Part shown: positions 5,605 to 10,779 of the stretch, one piece after another
Position numbering within the stretch: the stretch's first letter is position 1
Layout of the letters: the number at the start of each line of letters is the position of its first letter
Origin: Deltaproteobacteria bacterium
Lineage (GTDB): Bacteria; Desulfobacterota; Desulfobacteria; Desulfobacterales; SG8-13
Length of the DNA: 10,779 nucleotides
Assembly: GCA_030670715.1 (NCBI GenBank)
Contig: DAOVBC010000051.1
Location: forward strand, 1-10,779
Direction: 5' to 3'
The notes under the pieces: generated by a model
Database searches by the model: none
Seen by the model: only the letters and a program-made list of their open reading frames with translations
Told to the model about the DNA's origin: nothing
Made by a program: the position numbers and the translations under genes

Positions 5605-8205
5605 TTATTTAAATAATAGACCGATTAAATGTCCGGGCGCTGCCGGTTGTATACCATGTTTGCGGTTGACGGCGCCGATTTCAAAAGCAATCCGCCACTG
5701 ACGCATCAATACTTTGTAGGCATACCAGAGGCTGTTGCCGGGGTTGTAGATATGGGTCGCTTCAGATGTTACGCCGTTGAGTTCAACAATCTTAAAGTTT
5801 TTTCCCCTTTTAAAGTCCGCGATGGACGGCGTTCGGATATCGTAGCGCCCGAAATAAAATCCTTTAAAATGCTTGCTTATTTTGTCAATGGCCATTTCAA
5901 GTTCGGGTGTAAAGATTTCCTTACCGTCCAGGAACATGGCCCCGAGCGCGTGTGTTCCGACTTCAACCAGCGGTATTTCTTCTCCTTTTTCCGGGACCTG
6001 AAAAAGCCGCTGCTGGTGATTTCGCATGTGAAAGCGGGCCATGCACACCGCACGATCATCCATTAAAATGAGTTGTTCCAGAGTACTTTGGCCGTCACCG
6101 GTCAGTTTTAGCAGTCGTTTATCCGTGATGGAGAAGATCCGACCTGTTTTTTCGTCCGGATAGCGGTAGTAAAACACGCCGTACTCGCGACCGTCAACGT
6201 ATTCTTGGACAATAACATCCCCTTCAAAATCAGACAGGTGGTTCGTCAACTCTTTTTCGGATCTGATAATCGTAACTCCGGCGCCGCGCTGTCCCACATC
6301 GGGTTTGATGACGATAGGAAAGCGGGTGTTGATTTCGCGCATGAAATCAAGCACCTGTTTTATTTTATTTTCCGGCGAACAGCCGGCTTTCACCGGTCGA
6401 TAGCGCGCAACGTACGGGTTGGTTCCGGCCAGATTGTCAAGAATTTGCGTTTTCGATTCTCCGATGAAGCCGCCTTCGGGGATTGCGGGGTTTGCCGCTG
6501 TAAACAGTGTCAGGCTGCGAAATCGCAGCCCCAGATACACATAATACAGAACGATCGGAATATAGAAGATATAGGGCGGCCAGAATTCCCAGCGCATTTT
6601 ACGGCATATGGATGATCGCAACAAACGGCGACCGCGGAAGCTAAAAAGAGGTATGATCAGCTTGATCATGAGCCACAGCGCAAACACGGTGCCCAGCAGT
6701 ATCAGGATACCGTAATGCCTGAAAAGATCGTAATAGCCGAACATACGGCTGCCGATGAGAGCCGACAGACCCACCAGCAGCGGGGTCCACAGGGCCGCCG
6801 CTACGGAGAAATAAAGGGTGAACCGCCAGAATCCGGTATCCAGCACACCGGCACTGAAATAGGTGGGCAGGCGGCTGCCGGGCAGGAATCGGCTCCCAAT
6901 GATGATTGCAGGGCCCTTTGCCGCAAACCAGCGGGAACTTCTGGCAACATCCGCATCTTTGATCATCCATTTCAGGGGCGGATACCGGAGCGCCGGCCGC
7001 CCGAGATATTTTCCCGCCAGAAACAGCAGGATATCGCCGATCAAGATACCGGCAAACGATGCAGTGACGGCCGAAGGCAGACCGATTATACCACGGGCAG
7101 CCATCAAACCCGCCCCGATACAGGTTAAGTCTTCGCTGATAAGGGTTGCCAGCGCAATGAGAAGCATCAAAACCACCAGGGCCACCCCGCTAACCGGCGG
7201 CACGCGGGTCTCGTTAAACGGTTGTTGCGCACCGGTCATACGCGCGGCATCTGCCCCGGCGCGGGTTTTCATTCTGCCCGTTTCGACCCGTAGAATAAAA
7301 TCGCTAATATCACTGGCCAGTTGCACCGAGCGGGAAGAAATCATGAAGTGGCCGCTGTCATAGAGTTTTAATTCGCTCTGGGGAACGATCCGAAAGTGTT
7401 CGTGGGCGGCTGCCGGCGGTACCAGGGCATCCTGTTGTCCGTGTAAAATCAGCATCGGTGATTGATACTGCTCCAGATACCCCCGAAGGGGTCTTTGATC
7501 CGTATCGTAGAAATTTCGGGCGTAGGCGATATTCAGCGGAATTCTGTCAAGCAGTCCCATGTGAGGAAGACCATTGTTGATCAGCCATATGAATGCGAGT
7601 TGCGCGCCGTGCAATGCGTGGTTGATATAATAGTTGCCCAGCAGTTCAAACTCCTGGACCCCTATGGCCGAAAGCATTGTGATTGAGCGTACGCGCTCCG
7701 GTTTCATGTGGGCCATGGTCACAGCAACACCGCCTCCCATGCTGTAGGCAACGATGTGAACCGTTTGGATGCCCAACCGATCCAGAAAATCGAGCATGTA
7801 TGCGGCGTGGGCCTGAATCGAATAATCAGCAATGGATTGGGTCGAAGATCCGAATCCGGGAAGATCCGGGGCGATGACCCGGCCCGTCCGGGAAAGCGCC
7901 GGCATCATTTTTGCCGATATCAATCCGGCGGCCACTGGACTGCCCTGGAGCAATAAGATCGCCGGTGAGTTGTCTGAAGATCCTGAATGACGGTCGAAAT
8001 AGGCGATGGAGATGCCGGCCGGGTTCGAAGGTTGATTTTCGGCCCCGTCGATGTGAATAATTTTCTGCCCCTTTACCGGTTCAACCCGTGGCGGATAATA
8101 ATAATGGATAATCTGAGAAACTGCCAGGAGTGTGATATAGAGAAAAACGAAAAATTTCCATCTGCTATGAACCCTTCTTTTCATATGGTTATTACTGCTT
8201 TTCAT
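5605..8205 (-). CDS. Trifunctional membrane fusion: alpha/beta hydrolase - DedA/VTT - ATP-grasp ligase
   Basis: An 866-residue protein of three modules. (1) Basic N-terminus and signal anchor (about 17-36), then an alpha/beta hydrolase (about 45-308) with oxyanion segment LLQGSP (85-90), nucleophile elbow AYSMGG with Ser155, Asp259 and His286: a complete serine triad. (2) A DedA/SNARE-associated VTT domain (about 335-525) with several membrane helices and the typical GSRFLPGSRLPTYFSAG (437-453); this superfamily includes lipid scramblases and undecaprenyl-phosphate and phosphatidylethanolamine flippases. (3) A hydrophobic segment (541-560) and an ATP-grasp domain (about 575-866): 'ANPAIPEGGFIGESK' (571-585), ATP-lysine region KPDVGQRGAGV (634-644), VIVQEYVDGREYGV (664-677), and metal ligands near Asp789, Glu808 and Asn810. 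ATP-grasp ligases join a carboxylate to an amine. A GAGGT lies just before the chosen ATG; spacing is short, and a second ATG at codon 8 lacks a ribosome site. The gene is divergent from the aminolipid acyltransferase. Confidence 0.88.
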   Translation of the reverse strand: MKSSNNHMKRRVHSRWKFFVFLYITLLAVSQIIHYYYPPRVEPVKGQKIIHIDGAENQPSNPAGISIAYFDRHSGSSDNSPAILLLQGSPVAAGLISAKMMPALSRTGRVIAPDLPGFGSSTQSIADYSIQAHAAYMLDFLDRLGIQTVHIVAYSMGGGVAVTMAHMKPERVRSITMLSAIGVQEFELLGNYYINHALHGAQLAFIWLINNGLPHMGLLDRIPLNIAYARNFYDTDQRPLRGYLEQYQSPMLILHGQQDALVPPAAAHEHFRIVPQSELKLYDSGHFMISSRSVQLASDISDFILRVETGRMKTRAGADAARMTGAQQPFNETRVPPVSGVALVVLMLLIALATLISEDLTCIGAGLMAARGIIGLPSAVTASFAGILIGDILLFLAGKYLGRPALRYPPLKWMIKDADVARSSRWFAAKGPAIIIGSRFLPGSRLPTYFSAGVLDTGFWRFTLYFSVAAALWTPLLVGLSALIGSRMFGYYDLFRHYGILILLGTVFALWLMIKLIIPLFSFRGRRLLRSSICRKMRWEFWPPYIFYIPIVLYYVYLGLRFRSLTLFTAANPAIPEGGFIGESKTQILDNLAGTNPYVARYRPVKAGCSPENKIKQVLDFMREINTRFPIVIKPDVGQRGAGVTIIRSEKELTNHLSDFEGDVIVQEYVDGREYGVFYYRYPDEKTGRIFSITDKRLLKLTGDGQSTLEQLILMDDRAVCMARFHMRNHQQRLFQVPEKGEEIPLVEVGTHALGAMFLDGKEIFTPELEMAIDKISKHFKGFYFGRYDIRTPSIADFKRGKNFKIVELNGVTSEATHIYNPGNSLWYAYKVLMRQWRIAFEIGAVNRKHGIQPAAPGHLIGLLFK

Positions 8206-8420
8206 TTGACCTCGGGGTAGTGCAATAGGCTTCTATATACCGTTTTTATTATCGCGATTATGGTTATGTAAGTTATTTGATAGTTACGATACTAATGAAT
8301 TTCTAACACCAAGTGGTTGAAAAATTAACAACCGTTCATATAATATACGAATATAATACTAATTTGGTAGGAAATCAGCCATTAATTCTTAAATATAAAA
8401 CAATCGGGAACAAATTGGCT
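8206..8420. promoter_or_regulatory. Divergent promoter region between fusion gene and olsF-like gene
   Basis: This AT-rich 215-base space separates two divergently transcribed lipid-related genes and must carry both promoters. The plus-strand promoter is listed separately. For the minus strand only weak -10-like candidates are visible (for example GTATAT around 8236-8241), with no matching -35, so I do not call one. A short palindrome ATCGCGAT sits at 8251-8258, roughly midway between the two genes, and could serve as a shared operator; it is too short to claim. Confidence 0.4.
8317..8344 (+). promoter_or_regulatory. Near-consensus sigma-70 promoter for the olsF-like gene
   Basis: TTGAAA (8317-8322, five of six to TTGACA), a 16-base spacer and a perfect TATAAT (8339-8344). 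Transcription would start near 8351, leaving a leader of about 70 bases before the ATG at 8421. The promoter lies inside the longest open frame, which starts at GTG 8313, and therefore argues that the GTG is not the real start. Confidence 0.65.
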
Positions 8421-10343
8421 ATGAAAGAAGTGATTGCTCAAAGTACAACTGAAATTGAACCGTTTCAAAATACACCGAAGCTGATTGACCTGGAGACAGC
8501 GGCACAAAGGCCATTCAGCCGCGGACTGCTTTCCCTGGTACTGCCAGCCCTAGAGAAGGTTTTTTCGCTGGACGTCCTCAATCGACACTATGCTAAGTAT
8601 TATGAAAAAGTTAGCGCTTGTAAAGACCCAAAAGATGTCTTTGAACTGTGTCTCGATTTTTTGAAGGCAAAGTACCGTATCAGTTCCCCTGACCTGAAAA
8701 AAATTCCTGCAAAAGGCCCGCTGGTTGTGGTGGCCAATCATCCATTTGGCGGGGTTGAAGGAGTCATTCTCGGTGCTCTTTTATTACAAGTCCGATCAGA
8801 TGTAAAAATTCTCGGAAATTATCTTTTGAAAGAGATTGCCGGAATCCGTGAGACAATTATCGCGGTAGATCCCTTTGAACGCAAGAATTCTGTCACCTCG
8901 AATTTAAAGGGGCTGAAGGAAGCCGTTCGCTGGGTTAAAGCCGGCGGTGTGCTGGCTACCTTTCCCGCCGGTGAAGTGTCAAGTTTTCAGTTGAAAGAAA
9001 GGCGGGTGGCTGACCCCACCTGGAGTGCGCATATCGGCGGTATCATTCGCCGTACAAAAGCATCGGCTTTGCCGGTCTATTTTTCCGGTAAAAATGGACT
9101 CCCTTTTCAGACCTTGGGGATGCTGCATCCCGGCCTGCGTACGGCCATGCTGCCCCGGGAGTTAGTGAATAAAAAAGGAAAAGAATTCCGGATCCATGTG
9201 GGTAAAGCGATCAAATCGGCCAAACTCCAACGATTCGAAAACGATTCGGAGCTGATTAATTATTTGAGACTGAGCACATATTTTTTAAAAAACCGCGACA
9301 AGGAGGAAAAAAAATATTTCGTTAATAAAAATATCCTCAAGCTTCAATCACAAAAAATGGAACCAATCATCGCGCCGGTCACACCTGACCTGTTGCGCCG
9401 GGATGTCGAGAGGTTGCCGTCCGATCAACGCCTGGTGTCCAAAGGCAATCTGGCCGTTTATATTGCCCGTTCATCGCAGCTCCCTAATTTGTTAAATGAA
9501 ATCGGCCGCCTGCGAGAAGTTACCTTTCGCGATATAGATGAAGGTACTGGCACTGAAATCGATCTGGACCGCTTTGATTCGTATTATCTGCATTTATTTT
9601 TATGGAATTACGAAACGAGTGAACTCGTTGGCGCTTACCGGTTGGGACTGGCAGATGTTGTACTGAAGCAATACGGCCCCAGTGGTCTTTACACCAACCA
9701 GTTGTTCCGGTTCAAACCGGAACTCATCAGGCACCTGGCCACGTCTATCGAATGCGGGCGTTCCTTTATCCGGCCTGAGTATCAAAAAAAACTCAACAGC
9801 CTGGTAATGCTCTGGAAGGGGATCGGTGAATACATTGCCCGCAATCCGCGTTACAGTATTTTATTCGGTCCGGTAAGCATCAGTAAGGATTATCACACTG
9901 TCTCCAAAAACTTACTGGTCCGCTTCATCAAAGCCAACAAGTTCGATTTCTCCTTGTCGCGTTTCGTAGCACCTCGCAAACCTTATCGAACCCGAAGAGT
10001 AGATGGTATCAGCAAGCACATCCTACGGACTTCATTTCAGGATATCGATGACATATCACTGCTGATTTCCGAAATTGAAAAGGACGGCAAAGGAATTCCA
10101 ATTCTATTGAAGCATTATCTCAATCTCAACGGTAATCTTCTGTGCTTTAACGTTGACAAAGCGTTTTCAGATGTTGTCGATGGCCTTTTTATGGTGGATC
10201 TTACCACAACCGATTCACGACTGCTAAAACATTTCATGGGTAAGGTCGGATTTGAACGATTTGTTGAATACAATAAACAAATTTTCTGTCATCGGCATAA
10301 GGGTGAAGGATTGGAAGAATGCGATCGAACAAAAGACCATTAA
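8421..10343 (+). CDS. olsF: OlsF-like bifunctional aminolipid synthase (PlsC-type acyltransferase + GNAT-like N-acyltransferase)
   Basis: With the start at ATG 8421 the protein has 640 residues. The N-terminal half (about 85-300) is a PlsC/LPLAT lysophospholipid acyltransferase: NHPFGGVEG (106-114, catalytic His107), VDPFERKN (149-156), FPAGEVS (181-187) and ALPVYFSG (216-223). The C-terminal half (about 340-525) is the OlsB/hemolysin-like acyl-ACP N-acyltransferase fold, with 'REVTFRDIDEGTGTEIDLDRFD', 'ELVGAYRLG' and 'SIECGRSFIRPEYQ'. In OlsF enzymes the C-terminal part N-acylates ornithine and the N-terminal part O-acylates the resulting lyso-lipid, giving ornithine lipid; related fusions make glycine lipids, so the head group is not certain. 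It acts at the inner face of the cytoplasmic membrane and uses acyl-ACP. GGGA at 8406-8409 is a weak ribosome site eleven bases upstream; a GTG at 8313 (676 residues) is less likely because a promoter overlaps it and the extra residues look non-coding. Confidence 0.78.
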   Translation: MKEVIAQSTTEIEPFQNTPKLIDLETAAQRPFSRGLLSLVLPALEKVFSLDVLNRHYAKYYEKVSACKDPKDVFELCLDFLKAKYRISSPDLKKIPAKGPLVVVANHPFGGVEGVILGALLLQVRSDVKILGNYLLKEIAGIRETIIAVDPFERKNSVTSNLKGLKEAVRWVKAGGVLATFPAGEVSSFQLKERRVADPTWSAHIGGIIRRTKASALPVYFSGKNGLPFQTLGMLHPGLRTAMLPRELVNKKGKEFRIHVGKAIKSAKLQRFENDSELINYLRLSTYFLKNRDKEEKKYFVNKNILKLQSQKMEPIIAPVTPDLLRRDVERLPSDQRLVSKGNLAVYIARSSQLPNLLNEIGRLREVTFRDIDEGTGTEIDLDRFDSYYLHLFLWNYETSELVGAYRLGLADVVLKQYGPSGLYTNQLFRFKPELIRHLATSIECGRSFIRPEYQKKLNSLVMLWKGIGEYIARNPRYSILFGPVSISKDYHTVSKNLLVRFIKANKFDFSLSRFVAPRKPYRTRRVDGISKHILRTSFQDIDDISLLISEIEKDGKGIPILLKHYLNLNGNLLCFNVDKAFSDVVDGLFMVDLTTTDSRLLKHFMGKVGFERFVEYNKQIFCHRHKGEGLEECDRTKDH

Positions 10344-10388
10344 CCGGCGAATCACCATAAGATGGGGGTGGAAAATAAGGATGATGAA

Positions 10389-10414
10389 GAGGCGGCATAA
10401 TTGGTAGCCGCCTT
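10389..10414 (+). terminator. GC-rich hairpin after the olsF-like gene
   Basis: AGGCGGC (10390-10396) pairs with GCCGCCT (10407-10413), extended by one G-U pair, with a ten-base loop. What follows is AATAATATG rather than a T run, so termination may be partial or may need Rho. The position, 46 bases after the stop, suits the end of the olsF transcript. Confidence 0.5.
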
Positions 10415-10547
10415 AATAATATGCTCTAATAATTTGAAAAGCGCTCTGTATATTCACCTCCGGCACTTCTAACATCGGGGCCGACCGCCGGATAGCTAAA
10501 TGATTTCATATGATTTTTCTTTATCTTCGGATACCCATTTGAATAAG

Positions 10548-10586
10548 AAAACGCAGGACGGCGACCCGGGGGCGATCCTGCGTTTT
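10548..10586. terminator. Bidirectional intrinsic terminator between convergent genes
   Basis: AAAACGCAGGA (10548-10558) and TCCTGCGTTTT (10576-10586) are a perfect 11-base inverted repeat with a 17-base GC-rich loop that itself contains CCCGGG. T runs end the stem on both strands: on the plus strand GTTTTGGTT, on the minus strand GTTTTCTTATTC, so the minus-strand direction (from the DJ-1/PfpI gene) looks somewhat better. It would insulate the two converging genes. Confidence 0.85.
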
Positions 10587-10613
10587 GGTTCGGATACTGA
10601 CAAGGTAGTCTAA

Positions 10614-10664
10614 CCTGAATATTTCATGAAAAAATGAGCGAATCGAACTTGTGAAATATCCAGG
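10614..10664 (-). repeat. Long 13-bp inverted repeat in the 3' region of the DJ-1/PfpI gene
   Basis: CCTGAATATTTCA (10614-10626) and TGAAATATCCAGG (10652-10664) are reverse complements with one mismatch, enclosing a 25-base loop. In a minus-strand transcript the mismatch becomes a G-U wobble, so the full 13 pairs can form; in a plus-strand transcript it would be an A-C mismatch. That asymmetry suggests the structure belongs to the minus-strand RNA. The right arm also overlaps a competing small hairpin, CCAGG (10660-10664) with CCTGG (10673-10677). It lies 24 bases after the stop of the DJ-1/PfpI gene and before the strong terminator. Confidence 0.6.
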
Positions 10665-10687
10665 CTAACGGCCCTGGTTAAAACGGA

Positions 10688-10779
10688 TCAGAGTTCTATT
10701 TTTGTTCCCAGAACTTCCAGAAACAATGCCAGCCACTGCGGATGGGCCGGCCAGGCAGGAGCGGAAACCAGGTTGCCGT
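10688..10779 (-). CDS. DJ-1/PfpI-family protein, C-terminal end only
   Basis: The last 29 codons of a minus-strand gene that begins beyond the window, ending in TGA at 10688-10690. The residues 'GNLVSAPAWPAHPQW' followed by 'LALFLEVLGTKIEL' match the conserved C-terminus of DJ-1/PfpI-superfamily proteins, where the loop with 'TAPAWPAHP' precedes the final helix. Family members include intracellular peptidase-like PfpI, deglycase-like and chaperone enzymes built around a cysteine nucleophile; the catalytic Cys and His would be upstream and are not visible, so the activity cannot be judged. The gene is convergent with the olsF-like gene and followed by the terminator at 10548-10586. Confidence 0.75.
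   Translation of the reverse strand, partial: GNLVSAPAWPAHPQWLALFLEVLGTKIEL

Larger units (their letters stand above)
10344..10687. other. Gene-free region between convergent genes, with terminators and a long inverted repeat
   Basis: This 344-base space separates the olsF-like gene from the converging DJ-1/PfpI gene. It holds a hairpin 46 bases after the olsF stop, a strong bidirectional terminator and a 13-base inverted repeat, each listed separately. The 130 bases between the two terminators (10415-10547) show no reading frame or structure that I can support. Confidence 0.6.

Noticed and set aside
6205..7956. Several plus-strand open frames opposite the large fusion gene
   Set aside because: All lie antisense to the fusion protein, whose domains are clear; their translations are Arg/Gly/Pro-rich shadow sequences without motifs.
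4334..8205. A sugar-catabolism operon built around the class II aldolase
   Set aside because: No kinase, isomerase, dehydrogenase or sugar transporter accompanies the aldolase; its neighbours are lipid/membrane proteins.
8313..8420. GTG at 8313 as the start of the olsF-like gene
   Set aside because: A near-consensus promoter (8317-8344) overlaps it, there is no Shine-Dalgarno sequence, and the extra 36 residues do not look like part of the acyltransferase.

Overview
The window looks like a chromosomal stretch from a strictly anaerobic, sulfate-reducer-like member of the Desulfobacterota (former Deltaproteobacteria). The main pointer is a clear AhbD haem synthase of the siroheme-dependent pathway, together with an ornithine-lipid-type bifunctional acyltransferase and mixed GC content. 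The taxonomic call is inference; the window has no rRNA or other phylogenetic marker gene.

Layout. (1) Positions 1-1307, plus strand: the C-terminal UTRA half of a GntR-family regulator, then an ABC-transporter ATPase that has lost its first third, including Walker A. This looks like the scar of a deletion in an uptake operon. (2) 1352-2452, minus: ahbD, alone, with a plausible CRP/FNR-type operator and promoter upstream. (3) 2521-3150: non-coding DNA with three good hairpins and signs of a decayed sequence. (4) 3151-4092, minus: an AT-rich, epoxide-hydrolase-like alpha/beta hydrolase, probably acquired. (5) 4334-8205, minus: three genes in line, in transcription order a giant 866-residue fusion protein, a small lipoprotein and a class II aldolase. 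(6) 8421-10343, plus: a divergent OlsF-like bifunctional aminolipid acyltransferase with a near-consensus sigma-70 promoter. (7) 10344-10779: two terminator-like hairpins, a long inverted repeat, and the C-terminal 29 residues of a DJ-1/PfpI-family protein on the minus strand, too short to show up in ordinary ORF calling.

The most interesting part is the divergent pair at 5605-10343. One gene makes an acylated amino-acid lipid (N-acyltransferase plus O-acyltransferase). The other joins a membrane-anchored alpha/beta hydrolase, a DedA/VTT membrane domain (a family tied to lipid scrambling) and an ATP-grasp ligase in one chain. A coherent hypothesis is a membrane-lipid modification system: make an aminolipid, add a group to its amine or carboxylate by ATP-grasp chemistry, move it across the membrane and trim it outside. 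The domain calls are read from sequence motifs; the pathway linking them is inference.

Genes not obviously tied to that theme are the aldolase, the AT-rich hydrolase, ahbD and the regulator/ABC remnant. No tRNA, rRNA, CRISPR array or intact mobile element was seen.
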